Assembly (NCBI RefSeq): GCF_008630535.1
Contig: NZ_VWPH01000004.1
Coordinates: 186,001-250,000 of the forward strand
DNA from: Saccharopolyspora hirsuta
Lineage (GTDB): Bacteria > Actinomycetota > Actinomycetes > Mycobacteriales > Pseudonocardiaceae
Length of the DNA: 64,000 nt
Direction: 5' to 3'
Shown piece after piece: positions 52,677 to 62,801 of the stretch. The notes beneath the pieces were generated by a model. That model did no database searches. It was not told the origin of the DNA and saw only the letters and a program-made list of their open reading frames with translations. A program made the translations under genes and the position numbers. How positions within the stretch are numbered: the first letter of the stretch is position 1; each line of letters starts with the position of its first letter.

Positions 52677-54053
52677 TCAACCCAGTCCCATCGCCCCGGT
52701 GAGGGTGCGGAACAGGTCGGTCTGGTCCGTCACGCCGTCGACGTCGGCCGCGTGCGGCCCCTGGCCCGCGATGGGCACCTGGCTCCCGCTGTGCTCCTGG
52801 GACTCGCCGGGCATCGCGGTCGCGTAGTTGACCGTGATGTGGCTGCCCTCGTTGGTGATCAGGGTGGCGGTCTGCCCCGGCGTCGGCACCCCGTTGGGGA
52901 CGATCTGGGTGGCCTGCGCGTGGTCGGCGGTGACGATGACCAGGGTGCCGGGGTTGTGCTCGGCGAACTCCAGACCGGCGGCGACCGCCTCGTCGAACTG
53001 GAGGGTCTCCCCGATCTGGGCGCACGGCTCGGCGTCGTGCGCGGCGTTGTCGATGCCCGCGCTCTCGACCTGGAGGAAGAAGCCCCGCTGCTGGCCCGCC
53101 GACTTGCGGTCCAGCAGGTCCACGGCCGCCCGGGTCATCTCCGCCAGCCGTGGCTCGTCCGCCGGGCGCTCCGCGTTGGGCGCGCACCGGGTGGGTTCGG
53201 TGCCGCCCCGCCTGGCCACCGGCCCGGTCCAGATCGGGGCGAGACCGCCGTCGGCGAACAGGCCGAGCACCGGCCGGTCCCCGCTCAGGCCGTCGAGCTG
53301 GTCCGCCCGGTCGAGGACCTGGAAGCCGGAGTCCTCGGCCTGCTGGCGCACCGTCCGGCCCGCGAACTCCCCGGCCCTGACGCGTTGGGCGAACGCCTCC
53401 GCACCGCCGCCCATCAGCACGTCGGGCCGCAGCGCCACCTGCTGCTCGACGATCGACCCGGGGCCGCCGTTCTCGACGGCGTTCGGGGCGCAGGGCTGCA
53501 TGTCGTCGGGCCCGGCGCAATCGCGCTCCAGGACGTGCGCCGAGATGGCGGCCGGGGTGGCGTCGAAGACCTCGGCCGTGGTGACGTTCCCGGTCCGGTA
53601 GCCGCCCTGCTGCGCGAGCTCCAGGACCGTGGGCAGCGGTCGGCCGCGGGCGTCGACGCCGATCGCCCCGTTGTAGGTCTTGGACCCGGTCGCCCACCCC
53701 GTGGCGGCCGCCGCGGAATCGGTGACGTACTCGACCTGGTCCGGTGCTCCCCGGCCGACCGAGTAGGTGGTGTAGGAACCGGAGACCGGCAACCGGTCCA
53801 GGGTCAGCCGCCCCGCCGCGCCGCGGTCGTAGTTGCGCGCCAGCGTGATCTCCGAATCGCCCATGCCGTCGCCGATGAACAGCAGGACGTTGCGGACCGC
53901 GCCGGTCCGGACCGCTTCCGCCACCGGAAGCCCGGAGGCGGCCGCCGATCCGCTGCCGTCCGAGGGGACCACCGGCGAGAGCGCCACCGCCGCGGTGGCG
54001 AGCGCGACCAGCGCCACCGACCGCTCATTCGCGCGTTTCCTGCGCATCATCAT
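52677..54053 (-). CDS. Secreted alkaline phosphatase (StrK/AprZ-like)
   Basis: A 458-residue PhoA-superfamily enzyme. The signal peptide is basic MRRKRANER plus a hydrophobic core (SVALVALATAAVALS). The first metal site is FIGDGMGDSE. The nucleophile serine is in EYVTDSAAAATGW. QVESAGIDNAAHDAEP and VTADHAQATQI supply further ligands. It should act outside the membrane, removing a protective phosphate from exported aminoglycoside. Three ATGs in a row occur; the third (54047) has the best GAGGGG spacing. It is 4 nt downstream of the radical SAM gene. Confidence 0.9.
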   Translation of the reverse strand: MMMRRKRANERSVALVALATAAVALSPVVPSDGSGSAAASGLPVAEAVRTGAVRNVLLFIGDGMGDSEITLARNYDRGAAGRLTLDRLPVSGSYTTYSVGRGAPDQVEYVTDSAAAATGWATGSKTYNGAIGVDARGRPLPTVLELAQQGGYRTGNVTTAEVFDATPAAISAHVLERDCAGPDDMQPCAPNAVENGGPGSIVEQQVALRPDVLMGGGAEAFAQRVRAGEFAGRTVRQQAEDSGFQVLDRADQLDGLSGDRPVLGLFADGGLAPIWTGPVARRGGTEPTRCAPNAERPADEPRLAEMTRAAVDLLDRKSAGQQRGFFLQVESAGIDNAAHDAEPCAQIGETLQFDEAVAAGLEFAEHNPGTLVIVTADHAQATQIVPNGVPTPGQTATLITNEGSHITVNYATAMPGESQEHSGSQVPIAGQGPHAADVDGVTDQTDLFRTLTGAMGLG

Positions 54054-54057
54054 CCCC

Positions 54058-55428
54058 TCAGACCTGCGCGCCCTCGGACCAGGCGTGCACCTTGGACTGG
54101 AAGTCCGCCCGCTCCTCCGCCGTGGCCGTCGGGCGGCAGACCGCGTGCAGCTCGTTGACGAGCGCGCTCGCCTCCTCCAGGTCCTCCACGGTCAGCTGGT
54201 CGGTGTGCATGACCGCGTTGTGGCTGGTGAAGACGTTCTCCACCCGGTCGATCCAGCCCTTGTCCAGGGCGATCCGGTGCAGTTCGGTGCCGGGGTAGGG
54301 CGTGATCACGCTCATGTTGAACTCGTTGTCGGCCAGGCCCAGCTCCATGATGAAGTCGAAGGTGCGCCGGATGGAGGTCCGGGTCTCCTGCGGCAGCCCG
54401 ATCAGGAACAGGAAGACGAGCTTGAGTCCCGCCTCCCGGGCCACCGCGTGGAACCTGCGGACGGTGTCCAGGTCGAGCCGCTTGCGCACCGCGCTCGCCT
54501 GCATCTCCGGGTCGCCGCTCTCGACTCCCACCTCGACCCCGACGCAGCCGGAGTCGACCAGCGCGGCCACGACCTCCTCGTCGAGCCGGTCGATGCGGGT
54601 CTCGCACCACCACGGCACGCCGGTGTCGGCGGCCTCGATGGCCCGGCACATCTCGATGGTGCGGTCCCGGTGGAAGGAGAAGACGGGGTCGCGGAAGACC
54701 GCGGCGGTGATGCCGAGCTCGGCGCACTGCTGGAACTCCGCCACGATCCGCTCGATCGGGTAGGTCCGGATCTTGCGTCCCTCGCTGAGCGGGTACGGGC
54801 AGTAGAAGCGGCACGGGTACGGGCAGCCGAAGCTGCCGTTGATGCTGGTGATCCCGCTCTTGGCGATCGGCGGGAACATGTACGGCGCGTGGTCGAGCAG
54901 ATCGCGGGCGGGCAGCGCTTCGGCGGCCAGGTCGCCGAACTCCGGCTTGTGGTGCCGCGGGTCCAGCTGGGTCTCCGGCGTGACGATCCCCGGCAGGGAG
55001 GTGTCCCCGCGCAGGACGTCCAGGGCGAAGGTGATGGACTCCGGCAGCAGGATCCCCTCGCAGCCGCCGCGCTCGAACAGCGTCTTCCACTGCGCGGGGC
55101 TGCGGATGCTGGTGTAGGCGAAGCATCGGGCACCGGCCGCCCTGAACCCCGCTATGCGGTCGGCGTCCTCCAGCAGGCTCGGCAGGGAGACCTGGCAGAT
55201 CACGGTGCTCCCGGGTTCGGCCACCACCATGCCGGTGACCTCCTCGTCGGCGATGGTGATCTCGTCGGCGCCCTCCCGGAGGACACCGGCGAGCCGCATC
55301 AGGTCCAGCGGCGGCAGCAGGAAGTCCTCGTCCTTGCACACGGTGCCGAGCCCGCCCGCGTAGGTGCGCTGCAGATCGCGCCCGAAGGACGTCTTCGGGC
55401 TCACCAGCAGTACGTTCCCGAGTTTCAT
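54058..55428 (-). CDS. Radical SAM dehydratase-like enzyme with CX3CX3C motif (AprD4-like)
   Basis: A 456-residue protein. An N-terminal Rossmann-like domain (about 1-180) resembles the B12-binding fold but shows no DxHxxG cobalamin ligand. The radical SAM barrel follows. The iron-sulfur cysteines are C202, C206 and C210 in [11 protein letters not shown], so the spacing is CX3CX3C instead of CX3CX2C. From memory this non-canonical spacing and length match AprD4, which removes the 3'-hydroxyl of paromamine together with the reductase AprD3. The SDR at 57,587 would be that partner. It is in an operon with the GMC oxidoreductase and phosphatase. Confidence 0.85.
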   Translation of the reverse strand: MKLGNVLLVSPKTSFGRDLQRTYAGGLGTVCKDEDFLLPPLDLMRLAGVLREGADEITIADEEVTGMVVAEPGSTVICQVSLPSLLEDADRIAGFRAAGARCFAYTSIRSPAQWKTLFERGGCEGILLPESITFALDVLRGDTSLPGIVTPETQLDPRHHKPEFGDLAAEALPARDLLDHAPYMFPPIAKSGITSINGSFGCPYPCRFYCPYPLSEGRKIRTYPIERIVAEFQQCAELGITAAVFRDPVFSFHRDRTIEMCRAIEAADTGVPWWCETRIDRLDEEVVAALVDSGCVGVEVGVESGDPEMQASAVRKRLDLDTVRRFHAVAREAGLKLVFLFLIGLPQETRTSIRRTFDFIMELGLADNEFNMSVITPYPGTELHRIALDKGWIDRVENVFTSHNAVMHTDQLTVEDLEEASALVNELHAVCRPTATAEERADFQSKVHAWSEGAQV

Positions 55429-55482
55429 CTGTACCTCGCATGTCGACGACGGCGGCCGCGGGGCGCGACCGGGGAGGGAGGG

Positions 55483-56994
55483 TCAGGCGATGGCGGAGGC
55501 GATCCGGCGGGCGTTCGCCTGGATGGTCAGGGTCGGGTTGAGGTTCCCGGCGAACGGGAACACCGCACCGTCGACGGCCCACACGTTGTCGTAGTCGTGC
55601 AGCCGCCCCATGCGGTCGGTCACCGAGGTTCGGGGGTCCTTCCCCGCGCGCAGGGTTCCGTGCAGGTGCGCGCTGCCGAGCTCGTACTTGGTGCTGACCT
55701 GCCGCACCTTCCCGCCCAGCGAGCGCAGGAGCGCGGTGGCGCGCTGGCGCAGCACCCGCAGCCGGGCCAGGTCGTGCTTGTCGGCGACGTAGTTCATCAC
55801 CACCCGCGGCAGTCCCCACCGGTCCCGCTCCTTGCTCAGGCCGATCCGGTTGCGGGCCCGGGGGCGGTCGCCGACGCTGCACTCCAGCTGCAGGGGCATG
55901 AACCCGTTGTCCTCGACGCCGTCCCACGGGTTGGCCTCGTAGATCAGACCGCCCATGCCGCCGGGGAACTCCGGTCCGTACATCGAGTCGAGCAAGGTCA
56001 TGCTGGAGTAGCGGTGCTGCAGCGGGCGGTAGCCGTGCTGGCTCGGCACGTGGCTGCGCAGGTAGCCGCTGACCTTCATGGCCAGGTGCCTGCCGACCAG
56101 GCCGCTGCTGTTGGCCATGCCGTGCGGTTCCAGCCGGGACGACGAGCGCAGCAGCAGCGCCGCCGACTGAATCGCGTTGGCGGCCAAGAAGAATCGGCGG
56201 GCGCGGATCGTCGTGCTGCTCCGCTCGTCGTCGCTGAGCACCTCGACCGAGCCGACCACGCCCGGCCGGGAGGCCACCAGCTTCACCGCTCTGGAGCGCA
56301 GGAGCACCGAAAGCTCGTCCCCGCAGTCGTAAAGCAGGCGGGAGGCGACGTCGGCCTTGGCGCCGATCGGGCAGTGGTTGTCGGTGCACGGGGTCAGCTG
56401 GCGGCAGCCGGAGGTGAAGCGGTCGGCGACACCGCTGATCGCCACCGGGGTGGCCACCGGTTTCCCGCCGAGGCTCTCCGCCGCCTCGGCGAGCACCCGG
56501 CCCGGGCTCGTGTACGGGAGGCGTTCCCTGGTGTAGCGCGGAAATCGGTACTCCCCGACGGTTTCCCCGGACGGCCCCGCCACGGCCAGCTGCGCCTCGA
56601 TCCAGTCGTAGTGGGGGTCGAGCTCCTGCCTGGTCAGCCCCCAGTGCTCGTACGCCGCGGAGCCCATGAACTCGTCGCTCGGCGTGAAGTCGCGGGGGTG
56701 GTACCGGAAGGAAACACCGGCGTAGAAGATGGTGCCGCCGCCGAATCCCTGGGCGGACCAGGGATATCCGGTGTCCCACCAGCGGCCGTGCCGCCACGCG
56801 TAGGCCCAGCTGTCCGGGTCCAGGTGATCGTCGATCTTGCCGCCGGGCGGGATGATGTCGCCCTGCTCCACCAGGAGCACGGACAGGCCTTGCTGCGCCA
56901 GCGTGTGGGCCGTGACGCCGCCGGACGCTCCGCTGCCGATGATGCACGCGTCGAACACCTGGCGGGCGGCCTGATCCACCGCTACGAACTTCAC
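55483..56994 (-). CDS. GMC-family FAD oxidoreductase (Neo11/TobQ-type 6'-dehydrogenase)
   Basis: A 503-residue flavoprotein. The FAD motif is CIIGSGASGGVTAHTLA. GFGGGTIFYAGVSFR follows, and a cysteine-rich SGCRQLTPCTDNHCPIG region may bind metal or form disulfides. The C-terminus has NVWAVDGAVFPFAGNLNPTLT, the GMC active-site and FAD end. In 2-deoxystreptamine pathways such enzymes oxidise the 6'-hydroxyl of paromamine to an aldehyde before transamination. AAGGAG lies 7 nt before GTG 56994, which fixes the start. It is the first gene of the leftward operon. Confidence 0.85.
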   Translation of the reverse strand: MKFVAVDQAARQVFDACIIGSGASGGVTAHTLAQQGLSVLLVEQGDIIPPGGKIDDHLDPDSWAYAWRHGRWWDTGYPWSAQGFGGGTIFYAGVSFRYHPRDFTPSDEFMGSAAYEHWGLTRQELDPHYDWIEAQLAVAGPSGETVGEYRFPRYTRERLPYTSPGRVLAEAAESLGGKPVATPVAISGVADRFTSGCRQLTPCTDNHCPIGAKADVASRLLYDCGDELSVLLRSRAVKLVASRPGVVGSVEVLSDDERSSTTIRARRFFLAANAIQSAALLLRSSSRLEPHGMANSSGLVGRHLAMKVSGYLRSHVPSQHGYRPLQHRYSSMTLLDSMYGPEFPGGMGGLIYEANPWDGVEDNGFMPLQLECSVGDRPRARNRIGLSKERDRWGLPRVVMNYVADKHDLARLRVLRQRATALLRSLGGKVRQVSTKYELGSAHLHGTLRAGKDPRTSVTDRMGRLHDYDNVWAVDGAVFPFAGNLNPTLTIQANARRIASAIA

Positions 56995-57586
56995 GGGCAA
57001 CTCCTTAACGCACCCGGGCACGCGGCGGGAGCGCGATTTCAACGACGAGAATGCCACCGACACGAATGACCGCTGCCCGGACCGCTCAATTTTCACAGGG
57101 CAGGTCGCGAGGAGATTCCCGGCAAGACTACCGAAGCACCCCCGGGCGGCGTCAAGGTCGCCGCCCGGGCAGTTATTTGAACGGCGAACAACCCGCTCGG
57201 ACATCCGCGGCGACCCGATTTCGGGCAGATTCTGGTACGTTTGAGTGAACCGGGTAATTGAATCCCGTAAAGATTCCCACCACCGGCGACCCGAGTTCAC
57301 CCGCAGTTCGCGGCGACGGACGCGACGACGTGGCGCTTTACCGGTTTTCCCACCCCGGAGCGCAATAATTGGTCCGGTTCCTCCGCTTTCCCGAACGGCT
57401 GTCGGGCTGCTTGACGCCCTGTGCGGCCGTTGCTAGCTTGATGATCATGTTCAGCCTTTCGGGCTCACTTCACTTTCCTCCACCCAGACGCTCGGCCAAC
57501 AATTCACGAGGCCTTCCGGAAATCATTTCCAACAATTGTTTCCGGTGGACCCGGCCGGGCCCGGCGCACGACACCGCAACGTCCTG
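56995..57586. other. Central divergent promoter region of the aminoglycoside cluster
   Basis: About 590 bp with markedly lower GC than its surroundings and no credible gene. It separates the leftward GMC-radical SAM-phosphatase operon from the rightward SDR-dehydratase-DOI operon, so it must hold both promoters. An imperfect CGGGTAATTGAATCCCG dyad at about 57,256-57,272 is the only small structure I noticed. Confidence 0.5.
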
Positions 57587-58279
57587 ATGGGCCGCAACCA
57601 GCGATACGCGCTGATCACGGGCGGTAATCGCGGGCTCGGCCTGAGCAGCGCGCGGGTGCTCGCGCGGCGGGGCTGGTCGGTCCTCCTGGGGTGCCGCGAT
57701 CCCCGCGCCGCCGAAGCCGCGCTCACCGAGCTGCGCGGGGAAGGCGGCACCGCGCACGCGGTCGCGGTGGACGTGGCGGACCCGGCGAGCATCGCCGCGG
57801 CGGCGAGGGCGGTGGCGGGGCTGACCGACCGGTTGCACGCCGTGGTCAACAACGCCGGGCTGTTCTCCCACCGGGAAGAGCACCTGCCGGACCTGGAACC
57901 GCGCACCGCGGTCCAGATGCTGCTGACCAACGCGTGCGGGCCGCTGCTGGTGGTCCAGGCCTTCCTGCCGCTGCTGAAAGCGGCGAACGGCGCCTCGGTG
58001 GTGAACGTGACCAGCGAGGACGCGAATGCGGACACCTTCGACGGCGAGTACACCTGCTATCGGATGTCCAAAGCCGCGCTCAACGCGATGACCCTGAACC
58101 TGGCCATTGCCCTGCGACCCCACGACGTGCTGGTGAACGGCGTGGACCCGGGCTGGATTCCCACCGACATGGGCGGGGCGGAAGCGCCGGGGAGCATCAC
58201 CAAGGCCGCCCTGGCCGTCGCCGACGCCGTCGAACTCGCCGACCGCGAGAAGACCGGGCGGACCATTCTCGCGCAATAG
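57587..58279 (+). CDS. Short-chain dehydrogenase/reductase (AprD3-like)
   Basis: A 230-residue classical SDR. The cofactor motif is ITGGNRGLGLSS, NNAG is in VVNNAGLFSH, and the catalytic S-Y-K set is NVTSEDAN, then YTCYRMSK (YxxxK). With the CX3CX3C radical SAM protein encoded across the promoter region it matches the AprD4/AprD3 pair, in which the SDR reduces the 3'-deoxy-4'-keto intermediate with NADPH. ATG 57587 gives the usual N-terminus; no strong ribosome site is seen and GTG 57545 is possible. Confidence 0.8.
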   Translation: MGRNQRYALITGGNRGLGLSSARVLARRGWSVLLGCRDPRAAEAALTELRGEGGTAHAVAVDVADPASIAAAARAVAGLTDRLHAVVNNAGLFSHREEHLPDLEPRTAVQMLLTNACGPLLVVQAFLPLLKAANGASVVNVTSEDANADTFDGEYTCYRMSKAALNAMTLNLAIALRPHDVLVNGVDPGWIPTDMGGAEAPGSITKAALAVADAVELADREKTGRTILAQ

Positions 58280-58423
58280 TCGTCCGAGCAGGACGACCGC
58301 GGCAGAACTCCCGGCCGCGGTACCCGACATCGAGCGGAAACCAGCGGAACTCCGCCGCGCCGCGGTGGAACTGGTTGCCGCGATTCCGCCACCTGGACTG
58401 CTGTACACCTCGAGGGAGAAGAC

Positions 58424-59407
58424 GTGTCATCCCACCAGGCCTTGTCCGGAAGCAGGGTGATGATAACCGGCGGGACCGGTTCTCTCGGTCGCGCGTTCAT
58501 CCGCTTCGCACTGGACCAGCTCGCATGCGCTTCCGTCGTGGTCTACTCCCGCGACGAGCTCAAGCAGCACACGCTCCGCGAGGAGTTCCGCCACGACCCC
58601 CGCATCGAGTGGGTGATCGGCGACGTACGCGACGGCCAGCGGCTGCGGTCCGCCATGCGAGAGGTCGAGCACGTCGTGCACGCGGCGGCGCTCAAGCACG
58701 TCTCCGTGGCCGAACGCCACTGCATCGAGTACATCCGCACCAACGTCCTCGGCACCCAGAACGTCATCGACGCGGCGCTGGAGAACGGCGTCTCGCGGGT
58801 GATCGGCGTGTCCACCGACAAGGCGTCCAGCCCGGTCAACCTCTACGGCGCGAGCAAGCTCTGCGCCGACAAGCTGTTCGTCGCCGCCAACGAGGACGCG
58901 GGCAGCAGGGCCACCCGGTTCAGCGTCGTGCGCTACGGCAACGTCATCGGCAGCCGCGGTTCCGTGGTCCCCCGGTTCAAGCAGCTGGCCGCGACGGGCC
59001 AGCCGATCCCCATCACGGACAAGCGGATGACCCGCTTCTGGATCAGCCTCGACGAGGCGGTGCGGTTCATCACCGACTCCTTCGACCTGATGACCGGCGG
59101 CGAGATCTTCGTGCCGCGGATCCCCAGCATGCGCGTCATCGACCTCGCCGAGGCCATCGCACCGGGCAGCCCGATCCACGAGATCGGCATCCTGCCGGGC
59201 GAGAAGCTGCACGAGGAGATGATCTCCGAGTCCGAGGCGCGCCGGACCGTCCGGCTCGGCGAGCGCTACGTGGTGCGCTCGGCGATCTCCGGGCGGAGCG
59301 GCGCCGCTTCCGGGACCGCGGTGCCCGACGGCTTCAGCTACACCTCGGACACCAACGACATGTGGCTGTCGGTGGCGGACCTGCGCAGCCGGCACGTGGA
59401 GGTGTAG
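58424..59407 (+). CDS. UDP-GlcNAc 4,6-dehydratase (inverting, PseB/FlaA1-like)
   Basis: A 327-residue extended SDR. The NAD motif is MITGGTGSLGRAF. VVHAAALKHVSVAE is diagnostic of the PseB/FlaA1 group. The active site is VSTDKASSPVNLYGASKLCA, placing T131, D132, K133, Y141 and K145 at the same residue numbers I remember for PseB. PseB converts UDP-GlcNAc to UDP-2-acetamido-2,6-dideoxy-beta-L-arabino-hexos-4-ulose. Such an enzyme is not part of the standard 2-deoxystreptamine route. GAGGGAG precedes GTG 58424, and the creatininase gene follows 4 nt downstream. Confidence 0.87.
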   Translation: MSSHQALSGSRVMITGGTGSLGRAFIRFALDQLACASVVVYSRDELKQHTLREEFRHDPRIEWVIGDVRDGQRLRSAMREVEHVVHAAALKHVSVAERHCIEYIRTNVLGTQNVIDAALENGVSRVIGVSTDKASSPVNLYGASKLCADKLFVAANEDAGSRATRFSVVRYGNVIGSRGSVVPRFKQLAATGQPIPITDKRMTRFWISLDEAVRFITDSFDLMTGGEIFVPRIPSMRVIDLAEAIAPGSPIHEIGILPGEKLHEEMISESEARRTVRLGERYVVRSAISGRSGAASGTAVPDGFSYTSDTNDMWLSVADLRSRHVEV

Positions 59408-59411
59408 CGGG

Positions 59412-61596
<2,185 letters not shown>

Positions 61597-61637
61597 CGCG
61601 GCAGAACCAGGCGTACTTGGGGAGTTGGGGAGTTGGG

Positions 61638-62786
61638 ATGAACGTGACCACCATAACGATGGGAAGCGCGCGGTTTCCCTACCGGCTGGGCACCGGTTGC
61701 GTCGATCAGATCGTGGCCCGGCTCGGCGAGCTGGAGGGCAGCCGCTACCTCGTCGTCGCCGACACCACCGTGGCGGGCCTGCACGGCAACGACCTCACCG
61801 AGCGAATACGGCGGTCGGCCGGGCCCGCCGACCTGCTGGTGCACCGGGGAGGCGAGGAGCACAAAGGACTCGGCACGCTCAACCAGCTGACCGAGGCCGC
61901 GCTGCGGCTGGGCGCCGACCGGCGCACGATCGTCGTCGCGCTCGGCGGCGGGGTCACCGGGAACATCGCGGGTCTGATGGCCGCGCTGCTGTTCCGCGGC
62001 ATCCGGCTGGTGCACGTGCCCACGACCGTGGTGGCGATGCTGGACTCGGTGCTCTCGCTCAAGCAGGCGGTGAACAGCTCCATCGGCAAGAACCTCGTCG
62101 GCACCTTCTACCAGCCGGTCGAGGTGCTGGCCGACACGGCGTTCTTCCGGACGCTCAGCCGCCGCGAGATCAGGTCGGGCCTGTGCGAGGTGGTGAAGAA
62201 CGCGCTCGCGATCCGGCCCAGCATGATCGACGTGCTGTCCGCGAACCTGCCGCTGGACGAGAACTACGACGACGACGTCATGCGCTGGATCATCCACGAG
62301 AGCATCGCCGCCAAGGCGCAGGTCACCGAGAACGACATGCACGAGCGCCGACAGGGCCTGGTGCTGGAGTACGGCCACACCATCGGCCACGCCCTGGAGC
62401 ACGCCTCCAAGGGCGAGGTCCCGCACGGCGCCGCGATCGGGCTCGGCATGCTCGCCGAGGCCGAGATCGCCCACCGGCTCGGGATGGCCGACCGGGGGCT
62501 GGTCGAGCTGCACCGCGAACTCATCTCCAAGGTGGGCGTCGACCTGCGGTTCCCCGCCGACGTCAACCCAGACGACGTGCGGTTGCGCCTGCGGTACGAC
62601 AACAAGCGCGGCTACCTCAACAGCGCGGGCGAGGGCTACGTCATGGTCCTGCTCAAGGCCCCGGGCGTTCCGCTGGAGTCCGAGGGCCTGCCGCTCACGG
62701 TCGCCGACCGGTCCGTCGCGGACGCCGTGGTGGACGAGTTCGCGCACCCGGCCGCGGTCGCCGCTCGCCCGGCGGAATCCACTTAG
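61638..62786 (+). CDS. 2-deoxy-scyllo-inosose synthase (BtrC/NeoC family)
   Basis: A 382-residue dehydroquinate-synthase-fold enzyme. VALGGGVTGNIAGLMAALLF binds NAD, and MLDSVLSLKQAVNSSIGKN and GTFYQPVEV follow. LEYGHTIGHALEH and PHGAAIGLGM hold zinc ligands. In place of the aroB pattern the spacing and residues match 2-deoxy-scyllo-inosose synthase, the committed enzyme converting glucose-6-phosphate to the cyclitol of 2-deoxystreptamine. ATG 61638 is chosen over 61617 because GGAG lies just upstream within a GGGGAGTT direct repeat. Confidence 0.93.
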   Translation: MNVTTITMGSARFPYRLGTGCVDQIVARLGELEGSRYLVVADTTVAGLHGNDLTERIRRSAGPADLLVHRGGEEHKGLGTLNQLTEAALRLGADRRTIVVALGGGVTGNIAGLMAALLFRGIRLVHVPTTVVAMLDSVLSLKQAVNSSIGKNLVGTFYQPVEVLADTAFFRTLSRREIRSGLCEVVKNALAIRPSMIDVLSANLPLDENYDDDVMRWIIHESIAAKAQVTENDMHERRQGLVLEYGHTIGHALEHASKGEVPHGAAIGLGMLAEAEIAHRLGMADRGLVELHRELISKVGVDLRFPADVNPDDVRLRLRYDNKRGYLNSAGEGYVMVLLKAPGVPLESEGLPLTVADRSVADAVVDEFAHPAAVAARPAEST

Positions 62787-62801
62787 GACGGAGGTGACGA
62801 C

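Noticed and set aside
53833..57069. Plus-strand ORF of 1078 codons opposite the phosphatase, radical SAM and GMC genes
   Set aside because: The real genes on the minus strand have complete catalytic motifs. This frame is a composition artefact.
61638..62786. 3-dehydroquinate synthase (aroB)
   Set aside because: The protein is flanked by the inosose aminotransferase and the NeoM-like glycosyltransferase and shows the DOI-synthase-type residues, so the cyclitol-forming enzyme is the better call.
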